This document shows, in pieces, positions 18,594 through 27,720 of a stretch of 64,000 bases of DNA. The notes beneath the pieces are model-generated. The model was not told the origin of the DNA. It was given only the letters and a program-made list of their open reading frames with translations, and did no database searches. The position numbers and the translations under genes are program-made. Position 1 is the first letter of the stretch. Every line of letters starts with the position of its first letter. The DNA is from Burkholderia cepacia GG4 (GTDB lineage Bacteria > Pseudomonadota > Gammaproteobacteria > Burkholderiales > Burkholderiaceae), in contig NC_018514.1 of NCBI RefSeq assembly GCF_000292915.1, positions 2,046,001 through 2,110,000 on the forward strand, read 5' to 3'.

Positions 18594-18636
18594 CGTGCGA
18601 CCCGCATTGGCAACGCGGGTCGCACGTTTGCGTTTG
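18594..18636 (+). terminator. Rho-independent terminator after the deacetylase-like gene
   Basis: A perfect 12-bp stem (CGTGCGACCCGC) with a 9-nt loop, followed by TTTGCGTTTG. Confidence 0.85.
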
Positions 18637-18679
18637 ATCGGCTACGATGACGCGCGGGACTGTTTCCCGGGAGGCAGCG

Positions 18680-19621
18680 ATGACCACGTACGCCATCCCG
18701 GCCTTGCGCAAGCTTCAACAGCGTATCGGCCGATCTCGGCGCGCACCGCGTTCGTCGCGGGCGGCGACGCTCGCGGCCATCGGCACGTCACTCGTCATGG
18801 CCGCGTGTAGCTGGACGCCGCACGACGTGCATGCCGACGGAATCGTCTGGCAGGTGGACAACACGACGACGAATCCCGTCGGGAACTGGCAGATGCTCGG
18901 CATACACGATCTGTTGATCCAGTGGGCCGTCGTCGACGATACCGCGTACGTGGCCAACACCAGCATCCGTCCCGCGGCGCAGCTTCCCGACTGGGAACGC
19001 ATCGGTCGCGAGCCATGGGCCGGAAACGTCATCCTGGGCCTGGCCGGCTACCAGGACGAAAAACGTGCGCGCACCCATCTGTCGACACTGGCGGACCAGT
19101 CCGCGGAGGTCACGCGCGTACCGGTTCCGCTTCATGTCACCGGCTACTACTTCCCGGTCGAAATCGATCCGACCTGGCAGGACGCGCCGAAGCTCGCCGA
19201 GATCCTGAAGCGCCTGCCACGTCCGCTGTGGGTGAGCGTCTACGACCAGACCAATATCGGCGGGAAGGCGCTGACAGACTGGCTCGCGGCGTGGCTGCCT
19301 GCGGATGTCGGGGTGTTCTTCCAGGACGGCTGCGGCGTCTACGCGCGCGAACCCTACGTCGCGCGCACCTACGTCGACGAGCTGGCTTCGCGCCTGGGAA
19401 AACAACGTGTGCGGATGATCGCGGAGGCCTTCCGGCCCGCCGAGCATGGGGGATTCCGGGCGGCCAACGCCGACGAATTGAGCAAGCAGCTGGCGGCTTA
19501 TCGGGGCTATCAAGTCTATTTGTTCGATGGCCCGCATTATGTGTCGGACAAACTCACACGTGAACTGCTCACCCGACCGGCCAAGCCGCCCGCCACCGAG
19601 CCCGCCGGAACGAGTCACTGA
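18680..19621 (+). CDS. Putative lipoprotein with TIM-barrel (DUF4434-like) domain
   Basis: 313 residues from the ATG preceded by GGGAGG; upstream in-frame ATG rejected. An N-terminal arginine-rich stretch and hydrophobic helix end in VMAAC, a lipobox, so outer- or inner-membrane lipoprotein is likely. The domain opens with GIVWQVDNTTTNPVGNWQML...LLIQWAVVDD, resembling DUF4434-type glycoside-hydrolase barrels that start with a WQ strand and a QW motif. VFFQDGCGVY is a plausible active-site strand. It follows the terminator of the preceding gene but lies within the glycan cluster. Function assignment is tentative. Confidence 0.7.
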   Translation: MTTYAIPALRKLQQRIGRSRRAPRSSRAATLAAIGTSLVMAACSWTPHDVHADGIVWQVDNTTTNPVGNWQMLGIHDLLIQWAVVDDTAYVANTSIRPAAQLPDWERIGREPWAGNVILGLAGYQDEKRARTHLSTLADQSAEVTRVPVPLHVTGYYFPVEIDPTWQDAPKLAEILKRLPRPLWVSVYDQTNIGGKALTDWLAAWLPADVGVFFQDGCGVYAREPYVARTYVDELASRLGKQRVRMIAEAFRPAEHGGFRAANADELSKQLAAYRGYQVYLFDGPHYVSDKLTRELLTRPAKPPATEPAGTSH

Positions 19622-19657
19622 TCCTGCTGCACCGGGCGGCAATGCGGGTAGCGAGCG

Positions 19658-20320
19658 TCAGAACTCCATGTCGAGTTCGTCGATGTCTTCGTGCTCCGCT
19701 TTCGCGGCATCGATCCACTCCGCAACGAACGGATGCGCGAGCATGCGCATGCAGTACTCGGCGATATCGGGCTCGAGTTTCACGTCGTAGGTCAGGAATC
19801 GCGTGACGACCGGCGCGTACATCGCATCGGCGATGCCGATCTGCTCGCCGAACAGCCAGGGGCCGCCGTACGCGGCCAGACACTCGCGCCAGATCGTCAC
19901 GATGCGTTCGATGTCGTGCTGCGCACGAGACCAGATCCGGAAGCCGGGAAAATGCGCACGGAGGTTCATCGGCAGCGCGGAGCGCAGCGCGCTGAAACCC
20001 GAATGCATCTCGCCGCAGATCGACCGGCAATGCGCGCGCGCATGCCGGTCGTCGGGCAGCAGCCGCGCCTGCGGCTGGACTTCGTTCAGGTATTCGGCGA
20101 TCGCGAGCGTGTCCCACACCGTGCTGCCTTCGTGCGTCAGGCACGGCACGAGAATCGACGGCGACAGCAGCAGCAGCTCCGCGCGCGATGCCGCATCGAT
20201 CGGCACGCTGACCGTCTCGAACGCGAGGCCGCTCAGCTTCGCGAGCAGCCAGCCGCGCATCGACCACGACGAGTAATTGCGGCTGCTGATGGTCAACGTG
20301 GTCGGTCCGGTAGATTCCAT
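19658..20320 (-). CDS. Glutathione S-transferase family protein
   Basis: 220 residues. Thioredoxin-fold N-terminal domain (TLTISSRNYSSWSMRGWLLAKLSG) with Ser near the glutathione site, LVPCLTHEG and VWDTLAIAEYLNE (the cis-Pro and DxxAI-type turn of GSTs), then an all-helical C-terminal domain. GGGGAG precedes the ATG. Divergent from phaZ across 300 bp. Substrate unknown. Confidence 0.9.
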   Translation of the reverse strand: MESTGPTTLTISSRNYSSWSMRGWLLAKLSGLAFETVSVPIDAASRAELLLLSPSILVPCLTHEGSTVWDTLAIAEYLNEVQPQARLLPDDRHARAHCRSICGEMHSGFSALRSALPMNLRAHFPGFRIWSRAQHDIERIVTIWRECLAAYGGPWLFGEQIGIADAMYAPVVTRFLTYDVKLEPDIAEYCMRMLAHPFVAEWIDAAKAEHEDIDELDMEF

Positions 20321-20620
20321 GTCGCTCCCCTGCTGATTGTCGTTCGTGCCCCTGCACCGAAAGCGCACGCCGCGCATGCGAATCGCACCACGCCGGTGCG
20401 ACGAATTCGCCGAACTGGCGCAGCGTCGCACGGTGCTGCGGCACGACCGATACGCCGAACCGCGCCGACAGCGCATGGCGCTCGGTCGCCCGGCCGCACG
20501 CACCACACGAATCGCCGTGTGGTGCGCCGCGTCCTCGAACCACGTGCAACGCGCGTGCCAGCCGCAGGCTGGCACACGGCTTGCCTCGCTCAACGCAACG
20601 TGACGCAACGAGCGACGGCC
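20321..20620. other. Intergenic region between gst and phaZ with a hairpin
   Basis: 300 bp of divergent promoter DNA. A perfect 9-bp hairpin GTGCCAGCC/GGCTGGCAC with a GCA loop lies at 20555-20575, 45 bp before phaZ, so it would be in the phaZ leader or act as an operator. Confidence 0.6.
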
Positions 20621-21979
20621 ATGAACCTGCTTGCCTATCCGTTCTATCAATGGTCTGCCGAATGCCTGCGCCCGGCGCGCGCATGGGCGGCCGCCACACG
20701 CGCGACGATGTCGCTGTGGCCGCCCGCCACATCGACGCCAACGGGCCGCATGGTCGACGCGCTGTGCGAACTGCTCGAGTGCTGCGCGTTCTCGCACCGG
20801 CGTCCGCCGTTCGGTATCGCGTCGATCGTCATCGACGGCGAATCGGTGCCGATCGTCGAGGAAGCCGCGGCGGTCACGCCGTTCGGCACGCTGCTGCATT
20901 TCCGCAAGGCGCGGCCGGTGGCGCGCCAGCCGCGCGTGCTGATCGTCGCGCCGATGTCCGGGCATTTCGCGACGCTGCTGCGCGGCACGGTCGGCACGAT
21001 GCTGGCCGATCACGACGTGTACATCACCGACTGGCACAACCCGCGTGACATCCCGCTCTCGGCCGGGCGCTTCGGCTTCGACGAATACGTCGAGCACGTG
21101 ATCGATTTCATTCGGCAGATCGGGCCGGACGCGCATGTGCTCGCGATCTGCCAGCCGACCGTCGCCGCGCTTTCGGCGGTCGCGCTGATGGCCGCCGCCC
21201 GCGATCCGGCCCAACCCGCGAGCCTGACGCTGATGGCAGGGCCGATCGACTGCCGCGTGAATCCGACGAAGGTCAACGCGCTCGCGACGAGCCAGCCGAT
21301 CGAATGGTTCGCGCGCAACCTGATCAGCGTGGTGCCGGCCGGCTTCGTCGGTGCGCAGCGTTGCGTGTATCCGGGCTTCGTGCAGGTCGGCGCGTTCATG
21401 TCGATGAATCCCGACCGCCATGCGGCTTCGTTTGCCGACCTGTACTACGAGCGCGCGAAAGGCGACCCCGCAAAAGCCGACACGCTGCGCCACTTCTACG
21501 ACGAGTACTTCGCGACGGCCGACCTCACCGCGGAGTTCTATCTTGAAACGGTCGAGAAAGTGTTCCAGCAATACGCGCTCGCGCGCGGCGAACTGATGGT
21601 CGGCGACCGGCTGGTGGAACCGGCAGCGATCCACCGCACCGCGCTGCTCACGATCGAGGGCGAGAAGGACGACATCTGCGCCGTGGGCCAGACGGTGGCC
21701 GCGCAGGAGCTGTGTTCGGGATTGCCACCGTACCTGAAGACGCACCACGTGCAGACGGGTGCAGGCCACTACGGCGTGTTCAACGGCAGCCGCTGGGAAA
21801 CGCAGATCTACCCGATCGTGCGTGCGACGATTCATGACAACGAGCCGTACGATCGCACCGCCGATACGGACGGCGGCGCGCGCGACGCGCACTACGTGAC
21901 GCTGCGGGCATTGCTCGACGCGCGCGCGGCCGGTCACGATGCGGCGACGACCGCTGCGCCATCCGGTCACATGAACTGA
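20621..21979 (+). CDS. phaZ: Intracellular polyhydroxyalkanoate depolymerase
   Basis: 452 residues. Alpha/beta hydrolase that mobilises stored PHB. VLAICQPTVAALSAV places a Cys nucleophile at residue 178 in the lipase-box position, as in Ralstonia PhaZ intracellular enzymes; YITDWHNPRDIPL and the late HVQTGAGHYGVFNGSRW (catalytic His) are family motifs. The ATG at 20621 fits the family start MNLLAYPFYQ. Followed by a bidirectional terminator. Confidence 0.93.
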   Translation: MNLLAYPFYQWSAECLRPARAWAAATRATMSLWPPATSTPTGRMVDALCELLECCAFSHRRPPFGIASIVIDGESVPIVEEAAAVTPFGTLLHFRKARPVARQPRVLIVAPMSGHFATLLRGTVGTMLADHDVYITDWHNPRDIPLSAGRFGFDEYVEHVIDFIRQIGPDAHVLAICQPTVAALSAVALMAAARDPAQPASLTLMAGPIDCRVNPTKVNALATSQPIEWFARNLISVVPAGFVGAQRCVYPGFVQVGAFMSMNPDRHAASFADLYYERAKGDPAKADTLRHFYDEYFATADLTAEFYLETVEKVFQQYALARGELMVGDRLVEPAAIHRTALLTIEGEKDDICAVGQTVAAQELCSGLPPYLKTHHVQTGAGHYGVFNGSRWETQIYPIVRATIHDNEPYDRTADTDGGARDAHYVTLRALLDARAAGHDAATTAAPSGHMN

Positions 21980-22031
21980 ACCCGCGCGGCACGGCAACGC
22001 TCGGCGCCGCACCTCGGCGTTGCAAATGAAT

Positions 22032-22054
22032 CGCCCCGCCTGGATGGCGGGGCG
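22032..22054. terminator. Bidirectional hairpin terminator
   Basis: Perfect 9-bp stem CGCCCCGCC/GGCGGGGCG with a 5-nt loop between the convergent phaZ and DUF3761 genes. Confidence 0.7.
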
Positions 22055-22102
22055 CACTGCCGGGCAGTGCGCGAGCGGCAAGGCCCGCGCGTTCCGCCGG
22101 TA

Positions 22103-22570
22103 TTACGAACAGGCCTTGCCGTGCGACGCGTGGTAGCCCTTCGCCTTCGCATCGGCTTCCGACATGTAGCTGCCGTGCTTCGTCTTGCCGTAGTACTTGT
22201 CGGTCGAGCAGTGGTAGACCTTCGTGCTGTCGTTGGCCCACACCTTGCCCGCACCGCCGCCGGGCGCCGCTGCGGCAGTCGTCGCGGGTGCGCTCTTCGC
22301 GGCTGCGGCGCCGGATGCGGCGGTAGCGGAAGCCGCGGTCGCGGGGGCCGCGGCCGGTGCGCTGGCCGCGGCTGCCGACGCTGCGCCGTACCACGTCTTC
22401 ACGCCCTTATGACCGGCGCATGCGCCCTTCTTCGACGCGCCCGAATAGAACGAGCCGTCCTTGCACAGCCCGGTCGTGCCGGCCGGCGCGCTGGCCGGAA
22501 CCTGTGCGAACGCACCGATCGACACGCCCATGCCCGCGACGAGCGCGGCGATCAACATCGTCTTTTTCAT
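22103..22570 (-). CDS. Exported DUF3761 protein
   Basis: 155 residues from MKKTMLIAALVAGMG, a clear signal peptide ending at AFAQV. The first domain has GLCKDGSFYSGASKKGACAG, the DUF3761 signature with two Cys. An Ala/Pro/Thr-rich linker of about 50 residues follows. The second domain (VWANDSTKVYHCSTDKYYGK...YMSEADAKAKGY) also carries two Cys and resembles short secreted metal- or wall-associated domains. Function unknown. AGGAG is upstream. Confidence 0.85.
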   Translation of the reverse strand: MKKTMLIAALVAGMGVSIGAFAQVPASAPAGTTGLCKDGSFYSGASKKGACAGHKGVKTWYGAASAAAASAPAAAPATAASATAASGAAAAKSAPATTAAAAPGGGAGKVWANDSTKVYHCSTDKYYGKTKHGSYMSEADAKAKGYHASHGKACS

Positions 22571-22638
22571 AGTCCTCTCCTGATTTGCCTGAAGGGTAAA
22601 AGCGTCCCGACGACAGGCCGGGAATACCGCGCCGCGGG

Positions 22639-22776
22639 TCAACGGACCGAGCGGCACACGCGGTGATGGTGGTGATCGACATGGCACACGCGGTGCGAAT
22701 GGGCTTCGGCCAGCGCCGGTACGAAGACGGCGCAGGTGATGGCCGTCGCGGTCAGGATCTTCGCGATGCGGGTCAT
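22639..22776 (-). CDS. Small His-rich exported peptide (HHHH-motif type)
   Basis: 45 residues, opening MTRIAKILTATAITCAVFV. Signal peptide to about residue 27 (LAEAHS), then a short tail with two Cys and four consecutive His (HVDHHHHRVC). AGGAG sits six bases before the ATG. Lies 68 bp before the DUF3761 gene on the same strand. The tail suggests metal binding, but this is inferred from composition only. Confidence 0.75.
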   Translation of the reverse strand: MTRIAKILTATAITCAVFVPALAEAHSHRVCHVDHHHHRVCRSVR

Positions 22777-22987
22777 GACATTCTCCTGGGTAGGCCAGCC
22801 GGAGGTCCGGCTGTTACCTCCTTAACGCGGGTCGCCGACACGCCGTGCACCGCACCTGCTCGAATTGACGATCTTTGACACCGTGTAACGAAACGTCACG
22901 CGAGGCTGACAAATTGCCGCCTGTCTTTTCGATTTCCTTTCACGACAAACGCTTCGGATGTCGAATGACCGAAGCATGACAAGCAGC

Positions 22988-23017
22988 CCGCAAAAGAAAA
23001 AACCGCCCGAAGGCGGT
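22988..23017 (-). terminator. Rho-independent terminator of the cupin gene
   Basis: On the minus strand ACCGCC-TTCG-GGCGGT is followed by TTTTTTCTTTT. Confidence 0.9.
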
Positions 23018-23061
23018 CTGTCGCAAGCACGCGGATGCGTCGCGTCCAAAACAATGTGGGG

Positions 23062-23496
23062 CTACGCGCCCGCGTCGCCCCACGGCGTCGGCGCAGGCAC
23101 GTCGCAGGGCCCTTCGACGTCGATCGACTTGAAATCGGCCGGTCCGACGATCTCCAGATACTCCATGTCGGGCGAGTAGTCGAACAGGTAATGCACGATT
23201 CCCGGCGCCTGGTGCACGCAGTCGCCGGCGTTCACCAGCGTCTCGCGCTCGCCGTACATGAAGCGCGCCCAGCCCTTCAGCATGATCACGATGTGGAACT
23301 CGGCCTCGTGACGGTGCCAGCCGGTGCCCGCCGTCGGTGCATGATTCGCCCTGACGAGTTGCGCGACGACCTTGCCGTTCGTCGCGGCCGCGATGCCAAG
23401 ATCGCGATACAGGAAGAAGTCGCGCAGGCCATCGCCGTGATACGCGGTGTCCTGCGGCTTCACATGGGAAAACGCGGTAGTGGTCGACGTGCTCAT
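23062..23496 (-). CDS. Cupin-domain protein
   Basis: 144 residues. A single small beta-barrel: GWHRHEAEFHIVIMLKGWARF and DCVHQAPGIVHYLFDYSPDMEYLEI give the two cupin motifs with metal-binding His/Glu. Substrate unknown; such proteins are often small dioxygenase- or sugar-isomerase-like enzymes or sensors. Has its own terminator. It precedes no obvious pathway partner. Confidence 0.88.
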   Translation of the reverse strand: MSTSTTTAFSHVKPQDTAYHGDGLRDFFLYRDLGIAAATNGKVVAQLVRANHAPTAGTGWHRHEAEFHIVIMLKGWARFMYGERETLVNAGDCVHQAPGIVHYLFDYSPDMEYLEIVGPADFKSIDVEGPCDVPAPTPWGDAGA

Positions 23497-23566
23497 CTCG
23501 GCGCTCCTCGAACGAATGAGTCGTCCGAGACAAGCATGTAGCGTTCCAGGTTGCAGCGGCGCCCGC

Positions 23567-24334
23567 TTACTTGAGCCGCCCCGACAGGAACTGCCCGAGC
23601 CGCTCGCTCTTCGGGTTCACGAGAATCTGCTGCGGATCGCCTTCCTCTTCGATCTTCCCCTGGTGCAGGAAGATCACGTGATTCGACACGTTGCGCGCGA
23701 AGCCCATCTCGTGCGTGACGACGACCATCGTGCGACCTTCCTCGGCGAGCTTCTGCATCACCTTCAGCACTTCGCCCACCAGCTCGGGGTCGAGTGCCGA
23801 CGTCGGCTCGTCGAACAGCATCACCTCGGGTTCCATCGCGAGCGCGCGCGCAATCGCGACGCGCTGCTGCTGGCCGCCCGACAAATGCGACGGATACATG
23901 CCCTCGACGCGCGGCGCGAGCCCGACCTTCTCCAGGTACTTGCGCGCCCGTGCGACGGCTTCGTCCCGGCTGACCCCGAGCACCGCCATCGGCGCCTCGA
24001 TCACGTTCTCGAGCACCGTCATGTGCGCCCACAGGTTGAAGTGCTGGAACACCATCGACAGCTTCGTGCGCATCCGCTGCAGCTGCTTCTGGTCGGCCAC
24101 GCGCAGCGAGCCGTTGCGGTCGCGCGTGGTCTGGATCGGCTCGCTGCCGATCGTGATCTGCCCCGAGCACGGCTGCTCGAGGAAGTTGATGCAGCGCAGG
24201 AACGTGCTCTTGCCGGAGCCGCTCGAGCCGATGATGCTGATCACGTCGCCGGCCTTCGCCTTCATCGACACGCCCTTCAACACCTCGTTGTCGCCGAACT
24301 TCTTGTGCAGGTTGTCAACGGTGAGCTTGTACAT
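23567..24334 (-). CDS. hisP: Histidine/basic amino acid ABC transporter ATPase
   Basis: 255 residues, close to enterobacterial HisP throughout. Walker [11 protein letters not shown]-loop VFQHFNLW, signature LSGGQQQR, Walker [15 protein letters not shown] and switch THEMGFAR are all present. Last gene of the argT-hisQ-hisM-hisP cluster, 33 bp after hisM. Powers uptake of histidine, arginine, lysine or ornithine; exact specificity cannot be read. Confidence 0.93.
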   Translation of the reverse strand: MYKLTVDNLHKKFGDNEVLKGVSMKAKAGDVISIIGSSGSGKSTFLRCINFLEQPCSGQITIGSEPIQTTRDRNGSLRVADQKQLQRMRTKLSMVFQHFNLWAHMTVLENVIEAPMAVLGVSRDEAVARARKYLEKVGLAPRVEGMYPSHLSGGQQQRVAIARALAMEPEVMLFDEPTSALDPELVGEVLKVMQKLAEEGRTMVVVTHEMGFARNVSNHVIFLHQGKIEEEGDPQQILVNPKSERLGQFLSGRLK

Positions 24335-24367
24335 GCTTGGTCCTTCCTTGCGAATCTTGCGAATGCG

Positions 24368-25081
24368 TTAATGGCCGCGCGGCGAGAGGTACGCGAGCCA
24401 GCGCGTCTCGAGCTTGCGGAACGCCCAGATGAGCGTGAACACGACGACGGCGTACAGCACGGCGGCGATGCCGTAGGCCTGGAACGACATGTACGTCGCC
24501 GAATTGACGTCGCGCGTGACCTTCAGGATGTCGGGCACGGTCGCGGTGAACGCGAGCGTGGTTGCGTGCAGCATCAGGATCACTTCGTTGCTGTAGCTCG
24601 GCAGCGAGCGGCGCAGCGCCGACGGCAGGATGATGCGCGTATAGAGCTTGAAGCGCGACATCCCGTAGGCCATGCCGGCCTCGATCTCGCCGGCCGACGT
24701 CGACTTGATCGCGCCCGCGAAGATCTCCGTCGCATACGCGCATTCGTTCAGCACGAACGCGAGCAGCGTGCAGTTCATCGCGTTGCGGAAGAACGTGTCG
24801 AGCAACACGTGGTTGTGCACGACCTGCAGGCTGTAGATGCCCGTGTAGCACATCAGCAGCTGCACGTAGAGCGGCGTGCCGCGAAACACGTACGTATAGA
24901 GCCACACCGGACCGGAGATCCAGCGGTTCGACGACGCGCGCGCAATCGCGAGCGGCACGGCGAGCGCGAAGCCCAGCGCGATCGACACGACCAGCAGCCA
25001 CAGCGTGATCGCGAGGCCGCTGAAGCGGTAGCCGTCGGTGTAGAGATAGCTTTGCCAGTACTGGCTGACGAGTTCGATCAC
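24368..25081 (-). CDS. hisM: Basic amino acid ABC permease
   Basis: 237 residues, five or so TM helices, HisM/ArtM type (FRGTPLYVQLLMCYTGIY; EIFAGAIKSTSAGEIEAGMAYGMSRF is the EAA loop that docks the ATPase). Its start overlaps the hisQ stop by 4 bp. Confidence 0.93.
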   Translation of the reverse strand: MIELVSQYWQSYLYTDGYRFSGLAITLWLLVVSIALGFALAVPLAIARASSNRWISGPVWLYTYVFRGTPLYVQLLMCYTGIYSLQVVHNHVLLDTFFRNAMNCTLLAFVLNECAYATEIFAGAIKSTSAGEIEAGMAYGMSRFKLYTRIILPSALRRSLPSYSNEVILMLHATTLAFTATVPDILKVTRDVNSATYMSFQAYGIAAVLYAVVVFTLIWAFRKLETRWLAYLSPRGH

Positions 25082-25809
25082 AGTGCGAGCCTCCGGACAC
25101 CGACGGAATAACGCTTCTCGAGGTGATGCAGCACGAGGTTGGACACCGTCGTGATCGCGAGGTAGATCGCGCCTGCAGCCAGCGTGAAGAAAAAGAAATC
25201 GAGCGTGCTCTTGCCCGCGTCCTGCGACGCCTTCACGACGTCGGCGAGGCCGATGATCGACACCAGCGCAGTCGCCTTGACGAGCACCTGCCAGTTGTTG
25301 CCGATGCCGGGCAGCGCGAAGCGCATCATCTGCGGGAACAGGATGCGGCGGAACACGCGCCAGCCGCTCATCCCGTACGCGAAGCCCGCTTCAAGCTGGC
25401 CGCGCGGCACCGAGAGGAACGCGCCGCGGAAGGTCTCGGTGAAGTACGCGCCGTAGATGAAGCCGAGCGTGATGACGCCAGCCACGAACGGGTCGATGTC
25501 GATCTGGTCCCAGCCGAGCATGTCGGTGAAGTTGTTCAGCAGGATCTGGATCCCGTAGAACAGCAGCAGCATCAGCACGAGATCCGGTACCGCGCGGATC
25601 AGCGTCGTATAGAAGGTGCCGATCGATTTGAGCACGCGGTTCGTCGACAGCTTCGCGCTCGCACCGACGAGGCCCAGAATGAGCGACGCGGCGAGCGACA
25701 GCACCGCGAGCTTCACGGTCTCGACCGTGCCGGCCCACAGCAGCGGGCCAAATCCTTGGAAGATCATATAAGGGATCCAGAACGAGGTGGCTGGATTGTC
25801 AATAGCCAT
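25078..25809 (-). CDS. hisQ: Basic amino acid ABC permease
   Basis: 243 residues. HisQ-type permease with TLIRAVPDLVLMLLLFYG and the EAA loop ETFRGAFLSVPRGQLEAG...AYGMSGW. Forms the transmembrane pair with HisM. It starts 133 bp after the binding-protein gene, a gap that holds a strong hairpin. Confidence 0.93.
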   Translation of the reverse strand: MAIDNPATSFWIPYMIFQGFGPLLWAGTVETVKLAVLSLAASLILGLVGASAKLSTNRVLKSIGTFYTTLIRAVPDLVLMLLLFYGIQILLNNFTDMLGWDQIDIDPFVAGVITLGFIYGAYFTETFRGAFLSVPRGQLEAGFAYGMSGWRVFRRILFPQMMRFALPGIGNNWQVLVKATALVSIIGLADVVKASQDAGKSTLDFFFFTLAAGAIYLAITTVSNLVLHHLEKRYSVGVRRLAL

Positions 25810-25904
25810 TAACCGCGCATCAAACGATATCTGCGCACTACGTGATGCCGCCTGCTCATCAAGCCAGGCGCATCACGCGCAGCGGGTTGTACCCGGCAAC
25901 AGAC

Positions 25905-25934
25905 GCGGCGCGCGCCACAGCCGGTGCGCGCCGC
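25905..25934. other. Intercistronic hairpin between binding protein and permease genes
   Basis: 9-bp stem GCGGCGCGC/GCGCGCCGC with a 12-nt loop directly after the binding-protein stop. In such operons a hairpin here usually protects the upstream message and lowers permease expression. Confidence 0.6.
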
Positions 25935-25942
25935 ATGGCCGG

Positions 25943-26716
25943 TCAGCCGCCGTAGACGTCGAATGCGAAGTACTTCTTCTCGAGCTTCTTGTACGTGCCG
26001 TCCTTGATGATGTCGGCGATCGCGTGGTCGATCTTCGCCTTCAGGTCGGCGTCGTCCTTGCGCAGGCCGATGCCGGCGCCGTTGCCGAGCGTCTTCGGAT
26101 CGTCGATGTCTTTGCCGGCGAAGTCGAAGTTCGCGCCGCGCGGCGTCTTCAGGAAGCCGATATCGGCCTGCACCGCGTCCTGCAGCGCGGCGTCGAGGCG
26201 GCCGGACATCAGATCCTGGTACACGCCGTCCTGGTTCTGATAAGGCACGACCTGCACGCCCTTCGGCGCCCAGTAGGCCTTCGCGTAGGTTTCCTGGATC
26301 GTGCCCTGCTCGACGCCGACCGTCTTGCCCTTCAGCGATTCGGCCGTCGGCTGCAGGTTGGCGCCCTTCTTCGCGACGAGGCGCGTCGGCGTATTGAACA
26401 GCTTGTCGGAGAACGCGATCTGCTCGGCGCGCGCCGGCGTCATCGACATCGACGACAGCACGCCGTCGAACTTCTTCGCCTTCAGCGCCGGGATCATCCC
26501 GTCGAAGTCGTTCTCGATCCACACGCATTTCGCCTTCAGGCGGGCGCAGATCTCGTTGCCGAGATCGACGTCGAAGCCGACGACCTTGCCGCTTGCGTCC
26601 TTCGATTCGAACGGCGGATAGCTGGCGTCGACGCCGAACCGGATCGTCGACCAATCCTTGGCGTGGGCACCGACCGCGATGCAGGCAAGGGCAATACTGA
26701 GCGCGAGTTTCTTCAT
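25943..26716 (-). CDS. Periplasmic lysine/arginine/ornithine-histidine binding protein
   Basis: 257 residues with signal peptide MKKLALSIALACIAVGAHA. ArgT/HisJ family: IRFGVDASYPPFESKDASGK, GFDVDLGNEICARLKAKC, SSMSMTPARAEQIAFSDKLF and VGVEQGTIQETYA mark the ligand-binding lobes. First gene of the importer operon; captures the amino acid in the periplasm for HisQMP. Confidence 0.93.
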   Translation of the reverse strand: MKKLALSIALACIAVGAHAKDWSTIRFGVDASYPPFESKDASGKVVGFDVDLGNEICARLKAKCVWIENDFDGMIPALKAKKFDGVLSSMSMTPARAEQIAFSDKLFNTPTRLVAKKGANLQPTAESLKGKTVGVEQGTIQETYAKAYWAPKGVQVVPYQNQDGVYQDLMSGRLDAALQDAVQADIGFLKTPRGANFDFAGKDIDDPKTLGNGAGIGLRKDDADLKAKIDHAIADIIKDGTYKKLEKKYFAFDVYGG

Positions 26717-26997
26717 GGCGTTCCTGTCAGAGGCGAACTGGGCCGGGTTCCGGTCGGACTGCCCGCCGTGAACCCTTCCAACCCGGGAATCGCCCTTTCC
26801 GGCGACGTTCCAAGTTGTACATACAACTTTGCCTTTTCAGGACGTGCGCCAGCAATCCGTGTTTATCTCTAATTGTCGGCGGATTTCGGTCGTGAGCTGC
26901 GATTTTCCTTAATTTTCAATTAATTATCGATTACATGATGCTGAATTCCGGCTTTCACACAGTGTAAGGCGGCAGCCGGAAGGGATGCGTAGCCTGT

Positions 26998-27720
26998 CTA
27001 TACCTCGCGTGGCAAGCCGACCGTTTCAAGACCGACCAGACGGTAGCCGAACTGCAGTTCCGTCAGCAGGTGCCGCGGCCGCGCGGGCACCGGTTCGAGC
27101 TTCTGCCTCAGGTTCGTCATGTACACGCGCACGTAGTGCGCGCGATCGGCGTCATGAATGCCCCACACCTCGGCCAGCAGTTGCCGCGCGGCAACCACGC
27201 CGCCGCGCGCGCGGATCAGCGCGGCGAGCAGCCGGAATTCGAGGCGCGTCAGATGGACGGGCTCGCCGCCGCGGGCCACTTCGTGCCGGCCGAGATCGAC
27301 GGTCACGTCGCCGAACCGCACGATCGACGACGACTGCCCGTCGGCCGTCACGAACGCCGCGCGCCGCAACTGCGCCCGCGCCCGCGCGAGCAGTTCGGGC
27401 ACGCCGAACGGCTTGGGCAGGTAATCGTCGGCGCCCGCGTCGAGCGCCGCGACCTTCTCCACCTCCTGCTGTCGCGCCGACAGCACGATCACCGGCACCG
27501 TCGACCATTCGCGCAGTTCGCGGATGAAGGTCTTGCCGTCGTCGTCCGGCAGTCCGAGATCGACGATCACGAGATCGGGCTTGCTGCTCGATGCATACAT
27601 CCGTGCCTCGCGGGCCGTCGACGCCTCGCAGGTGTCGAGCCCTTCCTGTTCCAGCGCCATCCGCACGAAGCGGCGGATATCCGCTTCGTCCTCGACGATG
27701 AGTACGCGCGATCTGATCAT
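26998..27720 (-). CDS. kdpE: Kdp operon response regulator
   Basis: 240 residues, OmpR family. Receiver domain with acidic EDE at 10-12, the phosphorylated Asp54 in VIVDLGLPDDDG and Lys in LPKPFG; winged-helix DNA-binding domain with LTRLEFRLLAALIR and HYVRVYMTNLRQKLE. ATGA overlap with kdpD. Activates the K+ uptake operon. Confidence 0.95.
   Translation of the reverse strand: MIRSRVLIVEDEADIRRFVRMALEQEGLDTCEASTAREARMYASSSKPDLVIVDLGLPDDDGKTFIRELREWSTVPVIVLSARQQEVEKVAALDAGADDYLPKPFGVPELLARARAQLRRAAFVTADGQSSSIVRFGDVTVDLGRHEVARGGEPVHLTRLEFRLLAALIRARGGVVAARQLLAEVWGIHDADRAHYVRVYMTNLRQKLEPVPARPRHLLTELQFGYRLVGLETVGLPREV

Noticed and set aside
19658..22081. An 807-codon minus-strand frame
   Set aside because: Only its last 220 codons are real (GST); the rest is antisense to phaZ.
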